Shown: positions 1-11,215 of the stretch, in pieces | Layout: every line of letters begins with the position of its first letter | How positions within the stretch are numbered: position 1 is the first letter of the stretch | Origin: Loxodes magnus | Lineage: Eukaryota > Ciliophora > Karyorelictea > Loxodida > Loxodidae | NCBI GenBank assembly: GCA_946699065.1 | Contig: CAMPDV010001980.1 | Location: 1 to 64,000, forward strand | Length of the DNA stretch: 64,000 nucleotides | Direction: 5' to 3' | Notes under the pieces: model-generated | What the model was told of the DNA's origin: nothing | What the model saw: only the letters and a program-made list of their open reading frames with translations | Database searches by the model: none | Program-made: the position numbers and the translations under genes

Positions 1-876
1 AAGATAGAATTTCAGTTTTAAGGAGTATGCTTTGAGAAGTAATAAGTATTTAAAAAAGTGAAGAAGTAAAGTAAGAAAAGAAGATAGAGATTAAGTTTTA
101 AGGAGTATGCTTTGAGAAGTACTAAGTATTTAAAAAAGTGAAGAAGTAAAGTAAGAAAAGAAGAAAGAATTTAAGTTTTAAGGAGTATGCTTTGAGAAGT
201 AATAAGTATTTAGAAAAGTGAAGAAGTAAAGTAAGAAAAGAAGAAAGAATTTCAGTTTTATGGAGTATGCTTTGAGAAGTAATAAGTATTTAAAAAAGTG
301 AAGAAGTAAAGTAAGAAAAGAAGAAAGAATTTCAGTTTTAAGGAGTATGCTTTGAGAAGTAATAAGTATTTAAAAAAGTGAAGAAGTAAAGTAAGAAAAG
401 AAGAAAGAATTTCAGTTTTAAGGAGTATGCTTTGAGAAGTAATAAGTATTTAGAAAAGTGAAGAAGTAAAGTAAGAAAAGAAGAAAGAATTTCAGTTTTA
501 AGGAGTATGCTTTGAGAAGTATTAAGTATTTGAAAAGTGAAGAAGTAAAGTAAGAAAAGAAGATAGAGATTAAGTTTTAAGGAGTATGCTTTGAGAAGTA
601 CTAAGTATTTAAAAAAGTGAAGAAGTAAAGTAAGAAAAGAAGAAAGAATTTAAGTTTTAAGGAGTATGCTTTGAGAAGTAATAAGTATTTAAAAAAGTGA
701 AGAAGTAAAGTAAGAAAAGAAGAAAGAATTTCAGTTTTATGGAGTATGCTTTGAGAAGTAATAAGTATTTAAAAAAGTGAAGAAGTAAAGTAAGAAAAGA
801 AGAAAGAATTTCAGTTTTAAGGAGTATGCTTTGAGAAGTAATAAGAATTTAAAGTAAAGAAGTAAAGTAAGAAAAG

Positions 877-1010
877 ATTATCTAATGATAAGTTTTCGTA
901 GCAAGCACTAAAATATAAGATAGAATATCCAAAATGTTAGTAATAATATCACAATTACGAATCTGTATTCGGTTTGTCAAGATATGCTTGTAGATGAAAG
1001 TTAGCCTATA
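877..1010 (+). repeat. 134-bp divergent HOR segment, copy 1 (probable pair of decayed monomers)
   Basis: Sequence identity to the 80-bp monomer drops sharply after GAAAAG at 876 and resumes at TATAGAAAAGTG (1007-1018). From 877 to the next monomer start at 1039 is 162 bp, so the register of two monomers is kept. Parts resemble the monomer at the expected places. AGTTTTCGTAGCAAGC (891-906) matches monomer AGTTTTAAGGAGTATGC. GTTTGTCAAGATATGCTT (972-989) matches GTTTTAAGGAGTATGCTT at 11 of 18 sites without gaps. From TATGCTT to TAGAAAAG the spacing is 26 bp against 25 in the monomer. The segment has three CpGs, otherwise almost absent here. An inserted foreign sequence remains possible but explains the register less well. 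Confidence 0.72.
958..971. other. Short CpG-bearing inverted repeat in the divergent segment
   Basis: CGAAT and ATTCG flank a CTGT loop, giving a 5-bp perfect stem. It recurs at 2477-2490 and 4157-4170 because the segments are copies. A stem this short may be chance. It is noted because two of the three CpGs of each segment sit in it, and because the monomer itself has no comparable inverted repeat that I noticed. Confidence 0.4.
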
Positions 1011-2529
1011 GAAAAGTGAAGAAGTAAAGTAAGAAAAGAAGATAGAATTTAAGTTTTAAGGAGTATGCTTTGAGAAGTATTAAGTATTTAGAAAAGTGAA
1101 GAAGTAAAGTAAGAAAAGAAGATAGAATTTAAGTTTTAAGGAGTATGCTTTGAGAAGTAATAAGTATTTAAAAAAGTGAAGAAGTAAAGTAAGAAAAGAA
1201 GAAAGAATTTCAGTTTTAAGGAGTATGCTTTGAGAAGTAATAAGTATTTAGAAAAGTGAAGAAGTAAAGTAAGAAAAGAAGAAAGAATTTCAGTTTTAAG
1301 GAGTATGCTTTGAGAAGTAATAAGTATTTAGAAAAGTGAAGAAGTAAAGTAAGAAAAGAAGATAGAATTTCAGTTTTAAGGAGTATGCTTTGAGAAGTAT
1401 TAAGTATTTTATAAAAGTGAAGAAGTAAAGTAAGAAAAGAAGATAGAATTTAAGTTTTAAGGAGTATGCTTTGAGAAGTATTAAGTATTTAGAAAAGTGA
1501 AGAAGTAAAGTAAGAAAAGAAGATAGAATTTCAGTTTTAAGGAGTATGCTTTGAGAAGTAATAAGTATTTAAAAAAGTGAAGAAGTAAAGTAAGAAAAGA
1601 AGATAGAGATTAAGTTTTAAGGAGTATGCTTTGAGAAGTACTAAGTATTTAAAAAAGTGAAGAAGTAAAGTAAGAAAAGAAGAAAGAATTTAAGTTTTAA
1701 GGAGTATGCTTTGAGAAGTAATAAGTATTTAAAAAAGTGAAGAAGTAAAGTAAGAAAAGAAGAAAGAATTTCAGTTTTAAGGAGTATGCTTTGAGAAGTA
1801 ATAAGTATTTAAAAAAGTGAAGAAGTAAAGTAAGAAAAGAAGAAAGAATTTCAGTTTTAAGGAGTATGCTTTGAGAAGTAATAAGTATTTAAAAAAGTGA
1901 AGAAGTAAAGTAAGAAAAGAAGAAAGAATTTCAGTTTTAAGGAGTATGCTTTGAGAAGTAATAAGTATTTAGAAAAGTGAAGAAGTAAAGTAAGAAAAGA
2001 AGAAAGAATTTCAGTTTTAAGGAGTATGCTTTGAGAAGTATTAAGTATTTTAAAAGTGAAGAAGTAAAGTAAGAAAAGAAGATAGAGATTAAGTTTTAAG
2101 GAGTATGCTTTGAGAAGTACTAAGTATTTAAAAAAGTGAAGAAGTAAAGTAAGAAAAGAAGAAAGAATTTAAGTTTTAAGGAGTATGCTTTGAGAAGTAA
2201 TAAGTATTTAAAAAAGTGAAGAAGTAAAGTAAGAAAAGAAGAAAGAATTTCAGTTTTATGGAGTATGCTTTGAGAAGTAATAAGTATTTAAAAAAGTGAA
2301 GAAGTAAAGTAAGAAAAGAAGAAAGAATTTCAGTTTTAAGGAGTATGCTTTGAGAAGTAATAAGAATTTAAAGTAAAGAAGTAAAGTAAGAAAAGATTAT
2401 CTAATGATAAGTTTTCGTAGCAAGCACTAAAATATAAGTTAGAATATCCAAAATGTTAGTAATAATATCACAATTACGAATCTGTATTCGGTTTGTCAAG
2501 ATATGCTTGTAGATGAAAGTTAGCCTATA
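1011..2529 (+). repeat. Family A higher-order unit, complete, 1,519 bp
   Basis: This unit runs from the end of the first divergent segment to the end of the second, about 19 monomer lengths. Near 1391-1530 it holds the ATTAAGTATTTTATAAAAG monomer, which is diagnostic for family A and reappears inside family B at 54,073. It ends in a 77-bp monomer followed by the divergent segment at 2396-2529. Confidence 0.88.
2396..2529 (+). repeat. 134-bp divergent HOR segment, copy 2
   Basis: This is identical to copy 1 by eye except for one substitution: T at 2439 where copies 1 and 3 have A. It is preceded by the same 77-bp monomer, whose AATAAGAATTTAAAG replaces the usual AATAAGTATTTAAAAAAG. The next canonical monomer starts 162 bp after the segment start, at 2558. 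Confidence 0.8.
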
Positions 2530-4209
2530 GAAAAGTGAAGAAGTAAAGTAAGAAAAGAAGATAGAATTTAAGTTTTAAGGAGTATGCTTTGAGAAGTATT
2601 AAGTATTTAGAAAAGTGAAGAAGTAAAGTAAGAAAAGAAGATAGAATTTAAGTTTTAAGGAGTATGCTTTGAGAAGTAATAAGTATTTAAAAAAGTGAAG
2701 AAGTAAAGTAAGAAAAGAAGAAAGAATTTCAGTTTTAAGGAGTATGCTTTGAGAAGTAATAAGTATTTAGAAAAGTGAAGAAGTAAAGTAAGAAAAGAAG
2801 AAAGAATTTCAGTTTTAAGGAGTATGCTTTGAGAAGTAATAAGTATTTAGAAAAGTGAAGAAGTAAAGTAAGAAAAGAAGATAGAATTTCAGTTTTAAGG
2901 AGTATGCTTTGAGAAGTATTAAGTATTTTAAAAAAGTGAAGAAGTAAAGTAAGAAAAGAAGATAGAATTTCAGTTTTAAGGAGTATGCTTTGAGAAGTAT
3001 TAAGTATTTTATAAAAGTGAAGAAGTAAAGTAAGAAAAGAAGATAGAATTTAAGTTTTAAGGAGTATGCTTTGAGAAGTATTAAGTATTTAGAAAAGTGA
3101 AGAAGTAAAGTAAGAAAAGAAGATAGAATTTCAGTTTTAAGGAGTATGCTTTGAGAAGTAATAAGTATTTAAAAAAGTGAAGAAGTAAAGTAAGAAAAGA
3201 AGATAGAGATTAAGTTTTAAGGAGTATGCTTTGAGAAGTACTAAGTATTTAAAAAAGTGAAGAAGTAAAGTAAGAAAAGAAGAAAGAATTTAAGTTTTAA
3301 GGAGTATGCTTTGAGAAGTAATAAGTATTTAGAAAAGTGAAGAAGTAAAGTAAGAAAAGAAGAAAGAATTTCAGTTTTATGGAGTATGCTTTGAGAAGTA
3401 ATAAGTATTTAAAAAAGTGAAGAAGTAAAGTAAGAAAAGAAGAAAGAATTTCAGTTTTAAGGAGTATGCTTTGAGAAGTAATAAGTATTTAAAAAAGTGA
3501 AGAAGTAAAGTAAGAAAAGAAGAAAGAATTTCAGTTTTAAGGAGTATGCTTTGAGAAGTAATAAGTATTTAAAAAAGTGAAGAAGTAAAGTAAGAAAAGA
3601 AGAAAGAATTTCAATTTTAAGGAGTATGCTTTGAGAAGTATTAAGTATTTAGAAAAGTGAAGAAGTAAAGTAAGAAAAGAAGATAGAATTTCAGTTTTAA
3701 GGAGTATGCTTTGAGAAGTATTAAGTATTTTAAAAGTGAAGAAGTAAAGTAAGAAAAGAAGAAAGAATTTAAGTTTTAAGGAGTATGCTTTGAGAAGTAC
3801 TAAGTATTTAAAAAAGTGAAGAAGTAAAGTAAGAAAAGAAGAAAGAATTTAAGTTTTAAGGAGTATGCTTTGAGAAGTAATAAGTATTTAAAAAAGTGAA
3901 GAAGTAAAGTAAGAAAAGAAGAAAGAATTTCAGTTTTATGGAGTATGCTTTGAGAAGTAATAAGTATTTAAAAAAGTGAAGAAGTAAAGTAAGAAAAGAA
4001 GAAAGAATTTCAGTTTTAAGGAGTATGCTTTGAGAAGTAATAAGAATTTAAAGTAAAGAAGTAAAGTAAGAAAAGATTATCTAATGATAAGTTTTCGTAG
4101 CAAGCACTAAAATATAAGATAGAATATCCAAAATGTTAGTAATAATATCACAATTACGAATCTGTATTCGGTTTGTCAAGATATGCTTGTAGATGAAAGT
4201 TAGCCTATA
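2530..4209 (+). repeat. Family A higher-order unit, complete, 1,680 bp
   Basis: This is the same layout as the preceding unit but 161 bp longer, exactly 21 monomer lengths from segment to segment. The extra length includes an added ATTAAGTATTTTAAAAAAG monomer near 2919-2935, just before the ATTAAGTATTTTATAAAAG monomer. It ends in the divergent segment at 4076-4209. Confidence 0.88.
4076..4209 (+). repeat. 134-bp divergent HOR segment, copy 3
   Basis: This is identical to copy 1 by eye, including A at 4119. It lies exactly 1,680 bp after copy 2. The following monomer starts at 4238, again 162 bp downstream. No further copy exists up to 64,000. Confidence 0.8.
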
Positions 4210-5038
4210 GAAAAGTGAAGAAGTAAAGTAAGAAAAGAAGATAGAATTTAAGTTTTAAGGAGTATGCTTTGAGAAGTATTAAGTATTTAGAAAAGTGAAG
4301 AAGTAAAGTAAGAAAAGAAGATAGAATTTAAGTTTTAAGGAGTATGCTTTGAGAAGTACTAAGTATTTAAAAAAGTGAAGAAGTAAAGTAAGAAAAGAAG
4401 AAAGAATTTCAGTTTTAAGGAGTATGCTTTGAGAAGTAATAAGTATTTAGAAAAGTGAAGAAGTAAAGTAAGAAAAGAAGAAAGAATTTAAGTTTTAAGG
4501 AGTATGCTTTGAGAAGTAATAAGTATTTAAAAAAGTGAAGAAGTAAAGTAAGAAAAGAAGAAAGAATTTCAGTTTTAAGGAGTATGCTTTGAGAAGTATT
4601 AAGTATTTTAAAAAAGTGAAGAAGTAAAGTAAGAAAAGAAGATAGAATTTCAGTTTTAAGGAGTATGCTTTGAGAAGTATTAAGTATTTTATAAAAGTGA
4701 AGAAGTAAAGTAAGAAAAGAAGATAGAATTTAAGTTTTAAGGAGTATGCTTTGAGAAGTATTAAGTATTTAGAAAAGTGAAGAAGTAAAGTAAGAAAAGA
4801 AGATAGAATTTCAGTTTTAAGGAGTATGCTTTGAGAAGTATTAAGTATTTGAAAAGTGAAGAAGTAAAGTAAGAAAAGAAGATAGAGATTAAGTTTTAAG
4901 GAGTATGCTTTGAGAAGTACTAAGTATTTAAAAAAGTGAAGAAGTAAAGTAAGAAAAGAAGAAAGAATTTAAGTTTTAAGGAGTATGCTTTGAGAAGTAA
5001 TAAGTATTTAAAAAAGTGAAGAAGTAAAGTAAGAAAAG
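4210..5038 (+). repeat. Family A higher-order unit, right-truncated copy
   Basis: This starts like the two complete units after the divergent segment, including the ATTAAGTATTTTATAAAAG monomer at about 4679-4700. It breaks off after about ten monomers, where family B begins. No fourth divergent segment follows; it would have been expected near 5.6-5.8 kb. Confidence 0.85.
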
Positions 5039-8000
5039 AAGAAAGAGTTTCAGTTTTAAGGAGTATGCTTTGAGAAGTAACAAGGATTTAGAAAAGTGAA
5101 TAAGTAAAGTAAGAAAAGAAGAAAGAGTTTCAGTTTTAAGGAGTATGTCATGATAAGTAAAAAATATTTAGAAAAGTGAATAAGTAAGTAAGAAAAGAAG
5201 AAAGAATTTCAGTTTTAAGGAGTATGCTTTGAGAAGTAATAAGTATTTAGAAAAGTGAATAAGTAAAGTAAGAAAAGAAGAAAGAGTTTCAGTTTTAAGG
5301 AGTATGCTTTGAGAAGTAAAAAATATTTAGAAAAGTGAATAAGTAAAGTAAGAAAACAAGTTAGAGTTTCAGTTTTAAGGAGTATGCTTTAAGAAGTAAT
5401 AAGTATTTAGAAAAGTGAATAAGTAAAGTAAGAAAAGAAGAAAGAGTTTCAGTTTTAAGGAGTATGCTTTGAGAAGTAATGAGTATTTAGAAAAGTGAAG
5501 AAGTAAAGTAAGAAAACAAGTTAGAGTTTCAGTTTTAAGGAGTATGCTTTGAGAAGTAATAAGTATTTAGAAAAGTGAATAAGTAAAGTAAGTAAAGAAG
5601 AAAGAGTTTCAGTTTTAAGGAGTATGCTTTGAGAAGCAATAAGTATTTAGAAAAGTGAATAAGTAAGTAAGAAAACAAGTTAGAGTTTCAGTTTTAAGGA
5701 GTATGCTTTGAGAAGTAATAAGTATTTAGAAAAGTGAAGAAGTAAAGTAAGAAAACAAGTTAGAGTTTCAGTTTTAAGGAGTATGCTTTGAGAAGTAATA
5801 AGTATTTAGAAAAGTGAATAAGTAAAGTAAGAAAAGAAGAAAGAGTTTCAGTTTTAAGGAGTATGCTTTGAGAAGTAATAAGTATTTAGAAAAGTAAATA
5901 AGTAAAGTAAGAAAAGAAGAAAGAATTTCAGTTTTAAGGAGTATGCTTTGAGAAGTAATAAGTATTTAGAAAAGTGAATAAGTAAAGTAAGAAAAGAAGA
6001 AAGAGTTTCAGTTTTAAGGAGTATGCTATGAGAAGTAAAAAATATTTAGAAAAGTGAATAAGTAAAGTAAGAAAAGAAGTTAGAATTTCAGTTTTAAGGA
6101 GTATGCTTTGAGAAGTAATGAGTATTTAGAAAAGTGAAGAAGTAAAGTAAGAAAAGAAGAAAGAGTTTCAGTTTTAAGGAGTATGCCTTGAGAAGTAAAA
6201 AATATTTAGAAAAGGTAAAGAAGTAAAGTAAGAAAAGAAGTTAGAATTTCAGTTTTAAGGAGTATGCTTTGAGAAGTAATAAGTATTTAGAAAAGTGAAT
6301 AAGTAAAGTAAGAAAAGAAGAAAGAGTTTCAGTTTTAAGGAGTATGCTTTGAGAAGTAACAAGGATTTAGAAAAGTGAATAAGTGAAGTAAGAAAAGAAG
6401 AAAGAGTTTCAGTTTTAAGGAGTATGCTTTGAGAAGTAATGAGTATTTAGAAAAGTGAAGAAGTAAAGTAAGAAAAGAAGAAAGAGTTTCAGTTTTAAGG
6501 AGTATGCTTTAAGAAGTAACAAGTATTTAGAAAAGTGAATAAGTAAAGTAAGAAAAGAAGAAAGAATTTCAGTTTTAAGGAGTATGATTTGAGAAGTAAT
6601 AAGTATTTAAAAAAGTGAAGAAGTAAAGTAAGAAAAGAAGTTAGAATTTCAGTTTTAAGGAGTATGCTTTGAGAAGTAATAAGTATTTTGATAGGTGAAG
6701 AAGTAAAGTAAGAAAAGAAGATAGAGTTTCAGTTTTAAGGAGTATGCTTTGAGAAGTAATGAGTATTTAGAAAAGTGAAGAAGTAAAGTAAGAAAAGAAG
6801 AAAGAGTTTCAGTTTTAAGGAGTATGCTTTGAGAAGTAACAAGGATTTAGAAAAGTGAATAAGTAAAGTAAGAAAAGAAGAAAGAGTTTCAGTTTTAAGG
6901 AGTATGTCATGATAAGTAAAAAATATTTAGAAAAGTGAATAAGTAAGTAAGAAAAGAAGAAAGAATTTCAGTTTTAAGGAGTATGCTTTGAGAAGTAATA
7001 AGTATTTAGAAAAGGTAAAGAAGTAAAGTAAGAAAAGAAGAAAGAGTTTCAGTTATAAGGAGTATGCTTTGAGAAGTAATAAGTATTTAGAAAAGTGAAT
7101 AAGTAAGGTAAAAAAAGAAGAAAGAATTTCAGTTTTAAGGAGTATGCTTTGAGAAGTAATAAGTATTTAGAAAAGTGAATAAGTAAAGTAAGAAAAGAAG
7201 AAAGAATTTCAGTTTTAAGGAGTATGCTTTGAGAAGTAATAAGTATTTAAAAAAGTGAATAAGTAAAGTAAGAAAAGAAGAAAGAATTTCAGTTTTAAGG
7301 AGTATGCTTTGAGAAGTAATAAGTATTTAAAAAAGTGAATAAGTAAAGTAAGAAAAGAAGATAGAATTTCAGTTATAAGGAGTATGCTTTGAGAAGTAAT
7401 AAGTATTTAGAAAAGTGAATAAGAAAAGTAAGAAAAGAAGAAAGAGTTTCAGTTTTAAGGAGTATGCTTTGAGAAGTAACAAGTATTTAGAAAAGTGAAT
7501 AAGTAAGGTAAGAAAAGAAGATAGAATTTCAGTTATAAGGAGTATGCTTTGAGAAGTAATAAGTATTTAGAAAAGTGAAAAAGAAAAGTAAGAAAAGAAG
7601 AAAGAGTTTCAGTTTTAAGGAGTATGCTTTGAGAAGTAATAAGTATTTAGAAAAGTGAATAAGTAAAGTAAGAAAAGAAGAAAGAATTTCAGTTTTAAGG
7701 AGTATGCTTTGAGAAGTAAAAAATATTTAGAAAAGTGAATAAGTAAAGTAAGAAAAGAAGAAAGAGTTTCAGTTTTAAGGAGTATGCTTTGAGAAGTAAT
7801 AAGTATTTAGAAAAGTGAATAAGTAAAGTAAGAAAAGAAGAAAGAGTTTCAGTTTTAAGGAGTATGCTTTGAGAAGTAATGAGTATTTAGAAAAGTGAAT
7901 AAGTAAAGTAAGAAAAGAAAAAAGAGTTTCAGTTTTAAGGAGTATGCTTTGAGAAGTATTAAGTATTTAGAAAAGTGAAGAAGTAAAGTAAGAAAAGAAG

Positions 8001-8429
8001 AAAGAATTTCAGTTTTAAGGAGTATGCTTTGAGAAGTAATAAGTATTTAGAAAAGTGAAGAAGTGAAGTAAGAAAACAAGTTAGAGTTTCAGTTTTAAGG
8101 AGTATGCTTTGAGAAGTAATAAGTATTTAGAAAAGTGAATAAGTGAAGTAAGAAAAGAAGATAGAATTTCAGTTTTAAGGAGTATGCTTTGAGAAGTAAA
8201 AAGTATTTAGAAAAGTGAATAAGTAAAGTAAGAAAAGAAGAAAGAGTTTCAGTTTTAAGGAGTATGCTTTGAGAAGTAATAAGTATTTAGAAAAGTGAAG
8301 AAGTAAGTAAGAAAAGAAGATAGATTTTCAGTTTTAAGGAGTATGCTTTGAGAAGTAATAAGTATTTAGAAAAGTGAAGAAGTAAAGTAAGAAAACAAGT
8401 TAGAGTTTCAGTTTTAAGGAGTATGCTAT

Positions 8430-11215
8430 GAGAAGTAAAAAATATTTAGAAAAGTGAATAAGTAAAGTAAGAAAAGAAGAAAGAATTTCAGTTTTAAGGA
8501 GTATGCTTTGAGAAGTAAAAAATATTTAGAAAAGTGAATAAGTAAGTAAGAAAAGAAGAAAGAATTTCAGTTTTAAGGAGTATGCTTTGAGAAGTAATAA
8601 GTATTTAGAAAAGTGAAGAAGTAAAGTAAGAAAAGAAGAAAGAGTTTCAGTTTTAAGGAGTATGCTTTGAGAAGTAATGAGTATTTAGAAAAGTGAATAA
8701 GTGAAGTAAGAAAAGAAGATAGAGTTTCAGTTTTAAGGAGTATGCTTTGAGAAGTAATAAGTATTTAGAAAAGGTGAAGAAGTAAAGTAAGAAAAGAAGA
8801 AAGAGTTTCAGTTTTAAGGAGTATGCTTTGAGAAGTAATAAGTATTTAGAAAAGTAAATAAGTAAAGTAAGAAAAGAAGTTAGAATTTCAGTTTTAAGGA
8901 GTATGCTTTGAGAAGTAATAAGTATTTAGAAAAGTAAATAAGTAAAGTAAGAAAAGAAGTTAGAATTTCAGTTTTAAGGAGTATGCTTTGAGAAGTAATA
9001 AGTATTTAGAAAAGTAAATAAGTAAAGTAAGAAAAGAAGAAAGAGTTTCAGTTTTAAGGAGTATGCTTTGAGAAGTAATAAGTATTTTGAAAAGTGAAGA
9101 AGTAAAGTAGAATTACAGTTTTAAGGAGTATGCTTTGAGAAGTAATAAGTATTTAGAAAAGGTGAATAAGTAAAGTAAGAAAAGAAGAAAGAGTTTCAGT
9201 TTTAAGGAGTATGCTTTGAGAAGTAATAAGTATTTAGAAAAGTGAATAAGTAAAGTAAGAAAAGAAGATAGAATTTCAGTTTTAAGGAGTATGCTTTGAG
9301 AAGTAAAAAGTATTTAGAAAAGTGAATAAGTGAAGTAAGAAAAGAAGAAAGAGTTTCAGTTTTAAGGAGTATGCTTTGAGAAGTAATAAGTATTTAGAAA
9401 AGTGAATAAGTAAAGTAAGAAAAGAAGAAAGAGTTTCAGTTTTAAGGAGTATGCTTTGAGAAGTAACAAGTATTTAGAAAAGTGAATAAGTAAGGTAAGA
9501 AAAGAAGATAGAATTTCAGTTATAAGGAGTATGCTTTGAGAAGTAATAAGTATTTAGAAAAGTGAAAAAGAAAAGTAAGAAAAGAAGAAAGAGTTTCAGT
9601 TTTAAGGAGTATGCTTTGAGAAGTAATAAGTATTTAGAAAAGTGAAGAAGTAAAGTAAGAAAAGAAGAAAGAGTTTCAGTTTTAAGGAGTATGCTTTAAG
9701 AAGTAATAAGTATTTAAAAAAGTGAATAAGTAAGGTAAGAAAAGAAGATAGAATTTCAGTTATAAGGAGTATGCTTTGAGAAGTAATAAGTATTTAGAAA
9801 AGTGAATAAGAAAAGTAAGAAAAGAAGAAAGAGTTTCAGTTTTAAGGAGTATGCTTTGAGAAGTAACAAGTATTTAGAAAAGTGAATAAGTAAAGTAAGA
9901 AAAGAAGAAAGAGTTTCAGTTTTAAGGAGTATGCTTTGAGAAGTAATAAGTATTTAGAAAAGTGAATAAGTAAAGTAAGAAAAGAAGAAAGAGTTTCAGT
10001 TTTAAGGAGTATGCTTTGAGAAGTATTAAGTATTTAGAAAAGTGAAGAAGTAAAGTAAGAAAAGAAGAAAGAATTTCAGTTTTAAGGAGTATGCTTTGAG
10101 AAGTAATAAGTATTTAGAAAAGTGAAGAAGTGAAGTAAGAAAACAAGTTAGAGTTTCAGTTTTAAGGAGTATGCTTTGAGAAGTAATAAGTATTTAGAAA
10201 AGTGAATAAGTGAAGTAAGAAAAGAAGATAGAATTTCAGTTTTAAGGAGTATGCTTTGAGAAGTAAAAAGTATTTAGAAAAGTGAATAAGTAAAGTAAGA
10301 AAAGAAGAAAGAGTTTCAGTTTTAAGGAGTATGCTTTGAGAAGTAATAAGTATTTAGAAAAGTGAAGAAGTAAGTAAGAAAAGAAGATAGATTTTCAGTT
10401 TTAAGGAGTATGCTTTGAGAAGTAATAAGTATTTAGAAAAGTGAAGAAGTAAAGTAAGAAAACAAGTTAGAGTTTCAGTTTTAAGGAGTATGCTTTGAGA
10501 AGTAATAAGTATTTAGAAAAGTGAATAAGTGAAGTAAGAAAAGAAGATAGAATTTCAGTTTTAAGGAGTATGCTTTGAGAAGTAATAAGTATTTAGAAAA
10601 GTGAATAAGTGAAGTAAGAAAAGAAGATAGAATTTCAGTTTTAAGGAGTATGCTTTGAGAAGTAATAAGTATTTAGAAAAGTGAAGAAGTAAAGTAAGAA
10701 AACAAGTTAGAGTTTCAGTTTTAAGGAGTATGCTTTGAGAAGTAATAAGTATTTAGAAAAGTGAATAAGTAAAGTAAGAAAAGAAGAAAGAGTTTCAGTT
10801 TTAAGGAGTATGCTTTGAGAAGTAAAAAAGTTTTAGAAAAGTGAATAAGTAAAGTAAGAAAAGAAGAAAGAATTTCAGTTTTAAGGAGTATGATTTGAGA
10901 AGTAATAAGTATTTAGAAAAGTGAATAAGTGAAGTAAGAAAAGAAGAAAGAGTTTCAGTTATAAGGAGTATGCTTTGAGAAGTAATAAGTATTTAGAAAA
11001 GTGAATAAGTAAAGTAAGAAAAGAAGAAAGAGTTTCAGTTTTAAGGAGTATGCTTTGAGAAGTAATAAGTATTTAGAAAAGTAAATAAGTAAGTAAGAAA
11101 AGAAGAAAGAATTTCAGTTTTAAGGAGTATGCTTTGAGAAGTAATAAGTATTTAGAAAAGTGAATAAGTAAAGTAAGAAAAGAAGAAAGAGTTTCAGTTT
11201 TAAGGAGTATGCTTT
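8430..11215 (+). repeat. 2,786-bp tandem duplication, left copy
   Basis: This matches 11,216-14,002 at a constant offset of 2,786 bp (35 monomers less 14 bp). Rare variants shared at that offset include GATAGATTTTCAG (10,386 and 13,172), GTAAAAAAGTTTTAG (10,822 and 13,608), TATGATTTGAG (10,890s and 13,670s) and a 13-bp-deleted monomer (9109 and 11,895). Part of the unit (about 7.9-8.3 kb against 10.0-10.4 kb) also matches sequence just upstream at offset 2,067, so the region grew in more than one step. Edges are accurate to about one monomer. Confidence 0.85.

Larger units (their letters stand above)
1..1010 (+). repeat. Family A higher-order unit, left-truncated copy
   Basis: This is the tail of an HOR unit whose start lies outside the window. 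Its variant order matches 1520-2529 at a constant offset of 1,519 bp: the GATAGAGATTAAG and ACTAAG monomers come first, the TTTTATGGAG variant follows, and a shortened 77-bp monomer (800-876) leads into the divergent segment at 877. Confidence 0.85.
1..5038 (+). repeat. Family A sub-array with higher-order repeats
   Basis: Monomers here share GTGAAGAAGTAAAG in the second half and lack both the GAGTTTCAG start and the ACAAGTTAG variant that are common downstream. Many read TTTAAAAAAGTG where family B reads TTTAGAAAAGTG, and many carry TTTAAG or GATTAAG instead of TTTCAG. The order of variants repeats on a longer period. Base 1 corresponds to base 1520, and the 134-bp divergent segment recurs at 877, 2396 and 4076. 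The unit is therefore 1,519 bp between the first two segments and 1,680 bp between the second and third. The difference of 161 bp is about two monomers, as expected from unequal exchange in register. The array is cut by the left window edge and by family B at 5039. Confidence 0.93.

Noticed and set aside
894..910. Partial match to the CENP-B box in the divergent segment (TTCG, then A, then C at the right spacing)
   Set aside because: The essential CGGG end is CACT here, so only 6 of 9 defining bases agree. This is within chance expectation and was not kept as a feature.
877..1010. Divergent segment as a transposon or solo terminal repeat insertion
   Set aside because: I found no terminal inverted repeats or target-site duplication at its edges, and the monomer register is preserved across it, which favours diverged monomers.
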